This document shows, piece after piece, positions 14,951-22,154 of a stretch of DNA of 38,626 nt. Origin of the DNA: an uncultured Oscillospiraceae bacterium (GTDB lineage Bacteria > Bacillota > Clostridia > Oscillospirales > Oscillospiraceae); NCBI GenBank assembly GCA_904419145.1, contig CAJFQQ010000028.1, forward strand, positions 1 through 38,626, given 5' to 3'. The translations under genes were made by a program, and so were the position numbers. Position 1 is the first letter of the stretch. Each line of letters opens with the position of its first letter. Under the pieces are notes generated by a model. The model searched no databases, was not told the DNA's origin, and was given only the letters and a program-made list of their open reading frames with translations.

Positions 14951-15016
14951 CAAAATCCCCTCACTATTTTGATACCATTTGTTGCCGGATTGTCACCGCT
15001 TTGTTTCGGGGCTGTA

Positions 15017-15045
15017 AGGACATATTCCGCCCCCTGCTGTATACT
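15017..15045 (+). promoter_or_regulatory. promoter of the lipoprotein gene
   Basis: AGGACA and TATACT stand 17 bases apart, about 40 bases before the start codon. Confidence 0.6.
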
Positions 15046-15083
15046 ATTATCCATAGCAAGGTATCTTCTGGAGAGGAGCGGAT

Positions 15084-15851
15084 ATGAAAAAGCGGTGGTA
15101 TCTTATGGTTTTCTGCCTCATAGCTCTCGTGGGCTGCGCAGGACGGACCGCCCGGGCGGAAACGCCGGAGGCAGGGGAACCCACACGGGAAATCCAGGTC
15201 ATCCGGGCCCGGCCCAAAGAAGTGGAAGCTGCGCTGTATATCGGCACAGCCGGAACCTACACAGTTTATCCATATGTCCACGAAGGAGAGGTCACTCCAG
15301 ACCAGCTGATTGCCGCCATCGCGGACCTGACCGGCTGGGATCTCAGCCTGGATGGGCCGATCTTTCAGAACAGCTCTGGTATCACCTTGACCTTTTCCCC
15401 GGACTGTGCCCTGTTTACAGGGCCGCCGGAGCCTCAGAAAGAGGATTTCTTTGTCTATGACGCCCAGGAACTGTGCGCTACCATTCTGGATAGTGTGTGC
15501 CATACCCTTCAGTGGAACGTGGTAAATGAAAACATTGCAGATCCAAAAGCCCTTTCCATCTATTTCCGGACATCGAAGGGGGATCTCTCCCTGGACCACA
15601 TCGGCTTTGTCCAGCCTGCCGGTCTGCCCTATGGCGGGCTGATGCCGGAGGCCCAAGTGTGCAGTGCCCAGGGCAGATTCCTTGGGGCAACGGCCGCAGA
15701 CGCAACCTTTGAATTGGATGGGGAGACCCTCTCCATGTCCTTTTATGACAGCGATATTGCTGCCACAGTCTCCCGGGTGACCCCCGGCCTGGAGGTTACT
15801 ATTGTGTACCTCGAGAATGGTGACACCACAGTTCTCACCGGCGTATATTAA
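15084..15851 (+). CDS. putative lipoprotein of unknown function
   Basis: The 255-residue product begins with a lipoprotein signal: positively charged MKKRW, a hydrophobic stretch, and a lipobox LVGC with the cysteine at residue 18 that would be lipidated. The mature protein would sit on the outer face of the membrane. I recognise no catalytic motif; the fold seems mixed, and two halves around GTAGTYTVYPYVHEGEVTP and LTLTF-like strands recall GerMN-type domains only vaguely. A GGAGAGGAG ribosome site and its own promoter precede it. It stands alone between the divergent dcyD and cdd. Function remains unassigned. Confidence 0.75.
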   Translation: MKKRWYLMVFCLIALVGCAGRTARAETPEAGEPTREIQVIRARPKEVEAALYIGTAGTYTVYPYVHEGEVTPDQLIAAIADLTGWDLSLDGPIFQNSSGITLTFSPDCALFTGPPEPQKEDFFVYDAQELCATILDSVCHTLQWNVVNENIADPKALSIYFRTSKGDLSLDHIGFVQPAGLPYGGLMPEAQVCSAQGRFLGATAADATFELDGETLSMSFYDSDIAATVSRVTPGLEVTIVYLENGDTTVLTGVY

Positions 15852-15896
15852 ACGGCTAGGCGACAGATGGGGGGAGACAACCGTCTTTCCCATCTG

Positions 15897-15925
15897 TTGC
15901 GTCCTTCCGCCAGACGTGGTATGAT
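15897..15925 (+). promoter_or_regulatory. promoter of cdd
   Basis: TTGCGT and TATGAT are 17 bases apart. The -35 overlaps the end of a CAGATGGG..CCCATCTG hairpin (15864-15896) that may end the lipoprotein transcript. Confidence 0.7.
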
Positions 15926-15949
15926 GTTCCAAAGCAAGGAGGTGGGCCC

Positions 15950-16345
15950 ATGACAAAGCAAGCGCTATGCGCTGCAGCACAGGCCATGCTGGAGCGCTCC
16001 TATGCCCCTTACTCCCATTTCCCGGTGGGTGCGGCTTTGGAATGCGCTGACGGGAGTGTTTTCACCGGCTGCAATATTGAAAATGCGGCCTTTTCCCCGT
16101 CTATCTGCGCAGAGCGGACTGCCGTGGCCAAGGCTGTCAGCGAAGGGCATCGGGATTTTGTCCGGATCGCTATTGCCGGCAGCACAGAGCAGTTCTGTCC
16201 CCCCTGCGGGATGTGCCGCCAGGTGCTCGCAGAGTTTGCCGGGGATCGCCTGGAGGTACTGCTGGTGAATCGCCGCGGCCAGATCCGGGAGACCACCCTG
16301 GGGGAACTGCTGCCGCTGCGCTTCGGCAGCGGGAACCTGGAGTAG
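15950..16345 (+). CDS. cdd: cytidine deaminase
   Basis: The 131-residue enzyme deaminates cytidine and deoxycytidine to uridine forms in pyrimidine salvage. The zinc site is complete: Cys53 and Glu55 in CAERTA, and Cys86 and Cys89 in PCGMCRQ. The substrate segment YAPYSHFPVGAAL is also intact. The length is normal for the homotetrameric bacterial form. AAGGAGG stands eight bases before the ATG. It seems to be a single-gene transcript with its own promoter. Confidence 0.95.
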   Translation: MTKQALCAAAQAMLERSYAPYSHFPVGAALECADGSVFTGCNIENAAFSPSICAERTAVAKAVSEGHRDFVRIAIAGSTEQFCPPCGMCRQVLAEFAGDRLEVLLVNRRGQIRETTLGELLPLRFGSGNLE

Positions 16346-16459
16346 CCCGCCTGGGAATGGAGAAAATGGTCGGATTTTCCGGATGCGGAAGAAAACCGGC
16401 CATCTGACCAAAACAGGCGTGAACAGATTGTTAATTCTGCTAAATCTCACCGGCGGACG

Positions 16460-16488
16460 TTGTTTTTTAGGGCCAATTATGGTATGCT
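16460..16488 (+). promoter_or_regulatory. promoter of the P-loop protein gene
   Basis: TTGTTT and TATGCT are 17 bases apart, about 45 bases before the start codon of the next gene. Confidence 0.7.
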
Positions 16489-16533
16489 AACGCTATCAAA
16501 CAACCGCCAAAATCAAATAAGGAGTGATTTCAT

Positions 16534-16944
16534 ATGGTCAGACTGATTATGAGCGGAAAGGGCGAAGGCAAGACCAAACAACTGATGGATATGATGACCT
16601 CTGCCGCAGAGACAGAGAGCGGCTGCATGGTCTGCATCGAGGCTACGCAAAGCATGGGCTTCAACCTGCGGCATCAGACCCGCATGATTGATGCGGGAGA
16701 GTACCAGCTGGGAAGTTTTGAGGCGCTGCGCGGCTTCATCAGCGGTCTCTATGCCGGCAATTACGATATCTCTCAAATCTTTATTGACAACCTGTGCGCC
16801 ATTGTCAAAAGCGAGGATACCAACCTGATTGACCATTTCCTCGTCTGGATGGACACTTTCGGCGAGTCCTGCAACATCAAGTTCGTTGTCACCATCAGCG
16901 CCGACCCGGAGAGCGCCACCGATGTGATGCGGAAGTTCATGTAA
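16534..16944 (+). CDS. small P-loop protein of unknown function
   Basis: The 136-residue protein opens MVRLIMSGKGEGKTKQL, a Walker A motif at residues 8-14. A Walker B-like strand with acidic end, ISQIFIDN, lies near residue 80, and a third strand, IKFVVTISADPE, near residue 115. The layout is that of a stripped-down P-loop NTPase, as in thymidine-kinase-like or twitching-motility-like fragments, but no family signature decides it. AAGGAG precedes the ATG, and a strong promoter and a terminator make it a single-gene unit. The function is unknown and nothing nearby points to a partner. Confidence 0.78.
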   Translation: MVRLIMSGKGEGKTKQLMDMMTSAAETESGCMVCIEATQSMGFNLRHQTRMIDAGEYQLGSFEALRGFISGLYAGNYDISQIFIDNLCAIVKSEDTNLIDHFLVWMDTFGESCNIKFVVTISADPESATDVMRKFM

Positions 16945-16986
16945 GTCCGGACAAGCACAGTTCATATAACCTGCCGACAAAATCAA

Positions 16987-17019
16987 GGGACGGGATGCCA
17001 ACAGCATCCCGTCCCTTTT
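16987..17019 (+). terminator. terminator between the convergent P-loop and SLH genes
   Basis: GGGACGGGATGC pairs perfectly with GCATCCCGTCCC around CAACA, followed by TTTTC. Confidence 0.9.
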
Positions 17020-17054
17020 CTGCTCCGCCAAGGGAGGCAGGGAGGCGGACCCCC

Positions 17055-18110
17055 TTACTCCTCAAGGACATAGGCATTGACACCGAACAGCCGGCACAGC
17101 AGCAGCTTCGCCTGCATCCCCTGCTCGTCCTGGTACCAGACTGTCACCGTACGGCCGCCGCTCTCCTCCGCCGTCAGATAGGCACACTGATAGGTGTCCG
17201 AGTAGTATACATTGGTATCCCGGTCCTCCAGGTACGCCTCCACCTCCGCCTTGGAGATGGACTTAGAGGATACAATCCGACTGCCCTGTACGGTAGTGAC
17301 AATCCCCCCATCTGTCAAAACCACCGCCACCTGGGACATGTCCGTACCTGCAGCCCGCTGGGCCTTCAGGGCATCATAGAGATCGCTGAATGGCTCCAGC
17401 GGCGTCGTAGGGATCGCGGTTTCTGCCGTAGCCTCCGGGCTGGGAACCGTGAGCAGGGTGTACCCGGTCCGGCTCACCTGGCGGCTGGAGGCGCTGTACT
17501 TGTCATAGAGGCGGCCCAGCACGGCGGCGGCCTGCTCCCGGGTGGCCGCCTGGTTGGGCTTGAACAGCCCGCTGGCGTAGCCGTTGACGATCCCCAGGTC
17601 ATAGGCTACGGCAATGTAACCCTGATTGGTGGTCACATCGGTAAAGGGCAGCTGGCTGGCGGACATGCGCCCGGCCAGGGTGGTGTAGCCCAGGGCCCGG
17701 ACGATCATGGTGGCCATCTCCTCCCGGGTGATGGGATCCAGGGGGCGGAAGGTCGTGGCATAGGGCGGCAGCGCCCCGTTGGCGTAGGCGGTCTCCACAG
17801 CGCTGTAGAACCAGCGGTTGGGATCCGCGCAGTCCGAGAAGGTCGGCGTCTCCGGCGTCACGGTCTCCCAGCCGAAGAGGCGGACCAGGGCGGTGACAAA
17901 CTGGGCCCGGGTCATGGTCTGCCCCACACCGAAGTTAACCGCATCCACCCCCTGGAACAGCCCCGCATCTGTAACCTTTTCAATATCCGCGTATGCCCAG
18001 TGGTCCGATGGGACATCGGCATAGGGGAGGGGGGCCGCCAGCCCAACCGGCGCCGCTGTTACCAGCAGCAGGGCCACCAGCAGGCAGGAACATACTCTTA
18101 TTTTCATCAT
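17055..18110 (-). CDS. S-layer-homology (SLH) domain surface protein
   Basis: The 351-residue product has a signal peptide (MMKIRVCSCLLVALLLV, cleavage near AAPVGLAA), then three SLH modules over about residues 28-210. They are recognised by ADVPSDHWAYADIEKV, FSDCADPNRWFYSAVETAYANG and FTDVTTNQGYIAVAYDLGIVNG, with TRAQF, TREEM and TREQAA helices. SLH modules bind pyruvylated cell-wall polymer, so the protein should sit on the cell surface. The C-terminal 130 residues, from about SRTGYTLLTV on, have no motif I recognise. I start at the ATG pair behind GGGTGA; a longer in-frame start lacks both signal peptide and ribosome site. The promoter at 18269-18297 gives a 5' UTR of about 150 bases. Confidence 0.9.
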   Translation of the reverse strand: MMKIRVCSCLLVALLLVTAAPVGLAAPLPYADVPSDHWAYADIEKVTDAGLFQGVDAVNFGVGQTMTRAQFVTALVRLFGWETVTPETPTFSDCADPNRWFYSAVETAYANGALPPYATTFRPLDPITREEMATMIVRALGYTTLAGRMSASQLPFTDVTTNQGYIAVAYDLGIVNGYASGLFKPNQAATREQAAAVLGRLYDKYSASSRQVSRTGYTLLTVPSPEATAETAIPTTPLEPFSDLYDALKAQRAAGTDMSQVAVVLTDGGIVTTVQGSRIVSSKSISKAEVEAYLEDRDTNVYYSDTYQCAYLTAEESGGRTVTVWYQDEQGMQAKLLLCRLFGVNAYVLEE

Positions 18111-18268
18111 TTTCTCACCCAATTCCGCCGCAGCGCGCGGCATAAATAGATTCGCGCCTTCCCAGTACTCAGAAAGCCCCTCCGCCAAGCCCGGCGGCAG
18201 GTAGTGGGCGGCATCCGTCACACGGCCGTTCCCACACGATTTGCTTCTTTTCCGGAAAATGCGCTTCT

Positions 18269-18297
18269 ATTTTACCAGATCAGGCGAAAACGGTCAA
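18269..18297 (-). promoter_or_regulatory. promoter of the SLH gene
   Basis: Minus-strand TTGACC (18297-18292) and TAAAAT (18274-18269) are 17 bases apart. Confidence 0.75.
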
Positions 18298-18317
18298 CCG
18301 TATCCCGTCGAATGGCG

Positions 18318-19088
18318 TCAGATGGTCAATTCTCCCAGCACATGCTGGTTGGCGGGGTTTGCCAGCCACACCGAGCAGCGCCGGATCCAGGGCAGCGGCT
18401 CCCCGGTAAGGGTGGAGGCAATGGCCCCCGCCTCCTGGGCAATGAATGCGCCGGCAGCATAGTCCCAGGGCGCCAGGCTGTACTCAAAGAACACCTCTGC
18501 CCGGCCGCATGCGATGTAGCACAGATCCAGGGTGGCGGCGCCGAAGCGGCGGTAGTCGCAGCTGCGCTCCAAGAGCTGCTCGGTCAGGGACATGGTGGGC
18601 TTTACAAATTCCCGCAGATAGATGGCGGTTCCCATGATAAACAGCCCCTGGTCCAGGGGCTTGTCCGACACATGGATCGGCGTGCCGTTCAGCGTGGCGC
18701 CCTTTCCCCGCTCCGCGGCGAACATCTCGTCCTTGGCCGGGTCGTAGACCACCGCCATCTGGGGCTCCAGGTCTCGGATCAGAGACACGGAGATGCCGCT
18801 CTGGTGATAGCCCCGGACAAAGTTGGTGGTTCCGTCGATAGGATCTACAATAAATACCCAGCCTTTGGAGGGGTCGCCTTCAATGGCTTTCTCCTCCTCC
18901 CCAAAGAACAGGGCCTCCGGCATGAGCGCAGCCAGCTGCTCCTTGAGAAATTGCTCCACCGCCAGATCGTAGTCCGTCACCAGATCCGCCGCGGAGGTCT
19001 TTTCATGGGTGTGGCGGTCGATCTGCTTGGCGCTGTTGACGATCTCGCCGGCCTGGCGGACCACCGCAATCAGTTCCTCTAATGTCAT
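18318..19088 (-). CDS. suhB: inositol monophosphatase family protein
   Basis: The 256-residue enzyme has the full metal-dependent sugar-phosphatase signature. GEEE lies at about residues 63-66, DPIDGTTNF at 82-90 and WDYAAG near 205. Such enzymes hydrolyse myo-inositol-1-phosphate or related phosphates; the true substrate here is open. The ATG was chosen because AAAGGATG stands about ten bases upstream, while an earlier in-frame ATG overlaps the preceding small gene. It is probably co-transcribed with that gene, 28 bases upstream. Confidence 0.92.
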   Translation of the reverse strand: MTLEELIAVVRQAGEIVNSAKQIDRHTHEKTSAADLVTDYDLAVEQFLKEQLAALMPEALFFGEEEKAIEGDPSKGWVFIVDPIDGTTNFVRGYHQSGISVSLIRDLEPQMAVVYDPAKDEMFAAERGKGATLNGTPIHVSDKPLDQGLFIMGTAIYLREFVKPTMSLTEQLLERSCDYRRFGAATLDLCYIACGRAEVFFEYSLAPWDYAAGAFIAQEAGAIASTLTGEPLPWIRRCSVWLANPANQHVLGELTI

Positions 19089-19116
19089 TTCTGTCACATC
19101 CTTTTGATTCTTGTCC

Positions 19117-19278
19117 TCACAGCAGCGTCCACTGAAAGTCCTCAAACAGCAGACGGCTGCCTACATCCGTTCCCTCCGGCAGCAGGAACATAGCCACCTG
19201 ATTTTCCACGCCGGTGTCAGAAACCAAATCGGCATAGTCCCCGTTGATGGAGCGGACCGTATATTCCATGGGTTCCAT
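19117..19278 (-). CDS. small conserved-looking protein, 53 aa, unknown
   Basis: The product starts MEPMEYTVRSINGDYADLV and ends FEDFQWTLL. A pattern of short strands with central I-N-G-D-Y-A and LPEG turns suggests a small beta barrel like DUF3006 proteins, which are also tiny and lie in short operons. An excellent GAGGAGG site stands eight bases before the ATG. A weak promoter (TGGTCA, 17 bases, TACACT at 19357-19329) lies upstream. suhB follows 28 bases later, so they form an operon. The family assignment is tentative. Confidence 0.68.
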   Translation of the reverse strand: MEPMEYTVRSINGDYADLVSDTGVENQVAMFLLPEGTDVGSRLLFEDFQWTLL

Positions 19279-19426
19279 AGCAGGTTCCTCCTCGCTTTGC
19301 CGCCCCGAAAGGCGGTTTTGCCTGGTCCAGTGTAGCATATTTTCTCCGCCTTGACCAGACAGAAATGGAAAAAGGGCCGCTCTGCCAGCCACGGAAAAAT
19401 TTTGCATGGATTTTTCAAAAAAGTCC

Positions 19427-19475
19427 TTGACTTTTTCTGCAACCTGTATTATATTCTACTTAGGATTTAATCCTA
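19427..19475 (+). promoter_or_regulatory. perR promoter with a 7-1-7 Fur/PerR-type box
   Basis: TTGACT (19427-19432) and TATATT (19450-19455) are 17 bases apart. Just beyond, TAGGATT-T-AATCCTA (19461-19475) is a perfect 7-1-7 inverted repeat over the transcription start, the architecture of Fur/PerR boxes. Autoregulation by the gene that follows is the natural reading. Confidence 0.83.
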
Positions 19476-19490
19476 GTTAGGAGCAATATC

Positions 19491-19907
19491 ATGGCGGATA
19501 CAAGAAATACTTTGCAAAAAGAAATCATCCACCAGACATTGTGCCGAATGAACTGCCATCCAACTGCCAGCATGGTTTATGAAGCCGTGCATCGGACCCA
19601 CCCCACCATCAGCCGTTCCACAGTGTTCCGGGTGCTGGGGCAGATGGCGGAAGAGGGGCGCGTCCTGCGTATCAGTCTGACCGGAAGTGATGACCGTTTC
19701 GATGGCACAGTCTGCCCCCACGGCCATGTCCGGTGCCGGCGCTGCGGCGCCGTGGCGGATATCCCCTGGGTCGAGATGGCCGCCCCCAGCGACACAGCAG
19801 GCTATCTGCTGGAGGGGTGCGCAGTGGAATACCGGGGGCTTTGCCCAGAGTGCCAGGCCCGGCTGAGAGAAGATAGAATTGCCAAACACGGCATCTCTAT
19901 AAGATAA
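19491..19907 (+). CDS. perR: Fur-family regulator, PerR-like
   Basis: The 138-residue protein has the winged-helix N terminus ([30 protein letters not shown]) followed by the metal-binding half. The structural zinc site is complete, with Cys82 and Cys85 (RCRRCG) and Cys118 and Cys121 (CPEC). PHGH near residues 76-79 supplies regulatory-site histidines. It is placed as PerR rather than Fur because the next gene is a rubrerythrin, a peroxide-detoxifying protein typically under PerR in Clostridia. A perfect 7-1-7 box overlaps its own promoter. Binding specificity is inferred. Confidence 0.9.
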   Translation: MADTRNTLQKEIIHQTLCRMNCHPTASMVYEAVHRTHPTISRSTVFRVLGQMAEEGRVLRISLTGSDDRFDGTVCPHGHVRCRRCGAVADIPWVEMAAPSDTAGYLLEGCAVEYRGLCPECQARLREDRIAKHGISIR

Positions 19908-19951
19908 AGTTAGTTTGTAAAATAAAATTTGTTGAAAAGGAGAAAATAGCT

Positions 19952-20539
19952 ATGAAGAAGTGGGTTTGCTCTGTCTGCGGTTATGTCTACGAAGGGGAGA
20001 ATCCCCCGGAGTTCTGCCCTGTCTGCAAGGCCCCCGGTTCCAAGTTCAATGAGATGAAGGGCGAGATGAAGCTGGCTGCTGAGCACGAGTACGGCATCTA
20101 TGCCAAGACTGTGAAGAATAACCCCGACATCAGCGAGGAGGACAAGAAGTACATCTTCGAGCAGCTGATGGCCAACTTCAACGGCGAGTGCTCCGAGGTC
20201 GGCATGTATCTGTGCATGGCCCGCATTGCCCACCGCGAGGGCTATCCCGAGATTGGCCTGTACTGGGAGAAGGCCGCCTATGAGGAGGCCGAGCACGCTT
20301 CCAAGTTTGCAGAGCTCCTGGGCGAGGACCTGGAGCCCAATATGAAGGCTACTACCAAGGACAACCTGGCTTGGCGCGTGGACTGCGAGTATGGCGCCAC
20401 CCAGGGCAAGTTCGACCTGGCCGCCTGCGCTAAGAAGAACGGCCTGGACGCCATCCACGACACCGTGCACGAGATGGCCCGCGACGAGGCCCGGCACGGC
20501 AAGGCTCTGGCCGGCCTGCTGGCTCGTTACTTCAAGTAA
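19952..20539 (+). CDS. rbr: rubrerythrin with N-terminal rubredoxin domain (reverse rubrerythrin)
   Basis: Rubrerythrins reduce hydrogen peroxide in anaerobes. Here the rubredoxin iron site comes first, with Cys6, Cys9, Cys22 and Cys25. A ferritin-like four-helix domain follows, with di-iron ligands in [18 protein letters not shown] and DEARHGKAL. The domain order is reversed compared with classical rubrerythrin; such reverse forms are common in Clostridia. The 195-residue length fits. It starts 44 bases after perR and is likely co-transcribed and repressed by it. AAAGGAG precedes the start. Two terminators follow. Codon choice is strongly biased toward GAG, AAG and CTG, as in highly expressed genes. 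Confidence 0.95.
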   Translation: MKKWVCSVCGYVYEGENPPEFCPVCKAPGSKFNEMKGEMKLAAEHEYGIYAKTVKNNPDISEEDKKYIFEQLMANFNGECSEVGMYLCMARIAHREGYPEIGLYWEKAAYEEAEHASKFAELLGEDLEPNMKATTKDNLAWRVDCEYGATQGKFDLAACAKKNGLDAIHDTVHEMARDEARHGKALAGLLARYFK

Positions 20540-20553
20540 GATCTCTTTCCGAA

Positions 20554-20584
20554 ACAGGCGGAGCCTCCGGCTCCGCCTGTTTTT
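20554..20584 (+). terminator. terminator after rbr
   Basis: CAGGCGGAGCC pairs with GGCTCCGCCTG (loop TCC), followed by five T. Confidence 0.92.
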
Positions 20585-20596
20585 GGCGCATAGGGG

Positions 20597-20638
20597 AAAA
20601 GCGGGAGGGCGGTACTGTGTACCGCCCTCCCGCTTTTT
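20597..20638. terminator. bidirectional terminator between rbr and the DUF2752 gene
   Basis: AAAAGCGGGAGGGCGGTAC pairs perfectly with its complement around TGT and has A and T runs at either end. It touches the stop codon of the minus-strand gene. Confidence 0.9.
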
Positions 20639-20927
20639 ATGGCGCCCTATGTTTCCCGAGCAGCTGCTTTCCAAGCTGGGTCAGCACGTCGGCAGCCATG
20701 GCGATCCCCATAATGACGATCAAGGCAATCAGCCGGTTGGACTGATAGGCTTCCCCAAAGCGCCCTTGTAAAAGCAGAGTGACCGCCGTCCGCAAACCGC
20801 AAGCAAAACATTCTTCGCCTGTGATATTACATCTGTATTGAAATGGGATGAGCCACTGAATGATTCCATTAAGTACAAAAGCTATATACAGAGAATATCG
20901 TATTTGACAGAATAAATGCTTATCCAT
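20637..20927 (-). CDS. DUF2752 membrane protein
   Basis: This 96-residue protein has a first hydrophobic stretch (YSLYIAFVLNGIIQWLI), the cysteine motif GEECFACGLRTA at about residues 37-48 and a second long helix (LIALIVIMGIAMAADVL). The C-x-x-C-G-x-T/R motif with two membrane helices is the mark of DUF2752, a family of unknown function. It begins 8 bases before the end of the zinc-ribbon gene, so the pair is translated together. Both genes are visibly richer in A and T and in rare codons than their surroundings, suggesting later acquisition. Confidence 0.85.
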   Translation of the reverse strand: MDKHLFCQIRYSLYIAFVLNGIIQWLIPFQYRCNITGEECFACGLRTAVTLLLQGRFGEAYQSNRLIALIVIMGIAMAADVLTQLGKQLLGKHRAP

Positions 20928-21495
20928 GCGATGGCGTTGCTTTCATGTATTTTGTAGCCGCGATAATTTGTATTATCAGTGGGGCAAACATTAGCAACCC
21001 TATTCCGCACAAAAGCAACCCCATAAATTCCGGGAAAATGATATTTGCAGATACTGGTGCGGCAATTGCTAAAACAATATACAGGTATACTATCTTTGCC
21101 CCCTTAGATGTTGAGACCTGTTTATTAAGCACCATGCCCAAGATAAAAGTCGTAGCCGCAAAAAAGCCCCACGCACCACAAGCTGTTAGGTATCGCGTTC
21201 TATCAGCCCTCCATTCTTCTTCATCGGCCATTCCATCCCCTACGACAATTGTTATATCAGCGTCAGAGGGCGGTGTATATGTGTCTGGGCCTGCACCTCT
21301 GACAAGAAATGCAATCACGACTATATTTAGCAAAAGTGCAACAATATTAAGAATATTTGCTGTCTTAATAGCCGATTTTGCAAGAGACTGTTTCGTAACG
21401 CTATCTTTTGTTCCTACTTCAACAGGGCAACCACACTTCGGACAGATCACGGCCTCGTCATGCAGCTCATTTCCGCACTTGGTGCAATATTTCAC
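20920..21495 (-). CDS. zinc-ribbon multi-pass membrane protein
   Basis: The 191-residue protein starts (GTG) with a zinc ribbon: Cys4 and Cys7, then Cys18 and Cys21 (CPKCG). About four membrane helices follow, at about residues 47-67, 106-122, 134-152 and 158-179. Such zinc-ribbon membrane proteins are frequent in Clostridia, with no known function. A good promoter (TTGTTT, 17 bases, TATAAT, at 21578-21550) lies upstream and AGGAAAAGGA precedes the start. It overlaps the DUF2752 gene, with which it forms an operon. Confidence 0.82.
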   Translation of the reverse strand: MKYCTKCGNELHDEAVICPKCGCPVEVGTKDSVTKQSLAKSAIKTANILNIVALLLNIVVIAFLVRGAGPDTYTPPSDADITIVVGDGMADEEEWRADRTRYLTACGAWGFFAATTFILGMVLNKQVSTSKGAKIVYLYIVLAIAAPVSANIIFPEFMGLLLCGIGLLMFAPLIIQIIAATKYMKATPSHG

Positions 21496-21549
21496 GTTCC
21501 TTTTCCTCCCTTATCCGCAGATTTGGACCCTCTCTTCTTCCTGCTCTTC

Positions 21550-21578
21550 ATTATAGCAGTCCGGAGGAGGCAAAACAA
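21550..21578 (-). promoter_or_regulatory. promoter of the zinc-ribbon/DUF2752 operon
   Basis: Minus-strand TTGTTT (21578-21573) and TATAAT (21555-21550) are 17 bases apart. Confidence 0.78.
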
Positions 21579-21599
21579 TGAACCGGCTGCATAGTATTC

Positions 21600-21720
21600 T
21601 CCGGTCGGCCCCGGCGGCGCGACTGCGCCGTTCAAGCGTTTTGGCCGCAGGCCAAAACCTTGGCGCAGGGGCAATTCATTTGCCCCGAGCATGTCAAATC
21701 AAAAGGCGGAGCGGCCTAAA
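21600..21720 (+). repeat. structured hairpin repeat, family A, copy 3
   Basis: The 460 bases between the zinc-ribbon gene and the tRNA hold no gene. The left part repeats the hairpin order seen behind metY and pgi: GGCGC with loop GACT and GCGCC; then GTTTTGGCC, GCA, GGCCAAAAC; then GGGGCAA, TTCA, TTGCCCC; then GAGCATGTCAAATC. A fourth hairpin (GCGGCC..GGCCGC) differs from the ATG-GGA-CAT form of the other copies. No duplicated gene tail is visible here. Confidence 0.78.
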
Positions 21721-21736
21721 AGGCCGCGGAGTCCAC

Positions 21737-21770
21737 AAAAAAGGACACGACATACGTCGTGTCCTTTTTT
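21737..21770. terminator. bidirectional terminator
   Basis: AAAAAAGGACACGAC pairs with GTCGTGTCCTTTTTT around ATAC. No gene ends directly here on either strand; it may insulate the tRNA transcript or belong to the neighbouring repeats. Confidence 0.8.
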
Positions 21771-21835
21771 GTGGAAGGGACGGTTAAAATCAATATCTTC
21801 CCGTTTCCGAGAAAAGCCGCCCGCAGGGCGGCACA

Positions 21836-21870
21836 CCAACTGCGAGCCCAGCGGAGCGGGTCGCAGTTGG
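21836..21870 (+). repeat. family C hairpin, copy 3
   Basis: CCAACTGCGA and TCGCAGTTGG enclose the loop GCCCAGCGGAGCGGG. The same loop with other, compensated stems occurs at 13177-13211 and, inverted, at 8859-8893. Confidence 0.75.
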
Positions 21871-21920
21871 AAAGGAGGAGCAAGGGAGCGGGCGGATGGC
21901 GTCTTTTGTGCCCCAGGCAT

Positions 21921-21954
21921 AAAAAGACGCCGGAGCAAAGCGGACTTTGCTCCG
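21921..21954 (-). terminator. terminator after tRNA-Gly
   Basis: Minus-strand CGGAGCAAAG and CTTTGCTCCG (loop TCCG), then GCGTC and a run of five T. Confidence 0.82.
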
Positions 21955-21957
21955 ACG

Positions 21958-22031
21958 TGGAGCGGGGTACGGGAGTCGAACCCGCCTATTCGGCTTGGGA
22001 AGCCGACGCACTACCGATGTACTAACCCCGC
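21958..22031 (-). tRNA. tRNA-Gly (anticodon CCC)
   Basis: A full cloverleaf is read on the minus strand. The acceptor GCGGGGT pairs with ACCCCGC. The anticodon stem is TCGGC with GCCGA and the loop TTCCCAA, giving anticodon CCC (complement at 21997-21999). The T arm is GCGGG-TTCGACT-CCCGT. Discriminator T is followed by encoded CCA. It decodes GGG, a frequent glycine codon in this GC-rich DNA. A strong promoter and a terminator frame it as a single-gene unit. Confidence 0.96.
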
Positions 22032-22043
22032 GTAGCAGAAGGT

Positions 22044-22072
22044 ATTATACCACAGGCTGATTTATTTTGCAA
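22044..22072 (-). promoter_or_regulatory. promoter of tRNA-Gly
   Basis: Minus-strand TTGCAA and TATAAT are 17 bases apart, ending about 13 bases before the tRNA 5' end. Confidence 0.88.
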
Positions 22073-22154
22073 CTCGAAAATTGCAATTCCCGGCATGAAT
22101 TTTTTCTCTGGGACATAGATTGGTGACAAGACTATGAGAATAGGAGCGGTTGCC

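Noticed and set aside
21691..22035. Frames crossing the terminator and tRNA-Gly
   Set aside because: The C-terminal peptides are antisense translation of the tRNA, a known source of false proteins.
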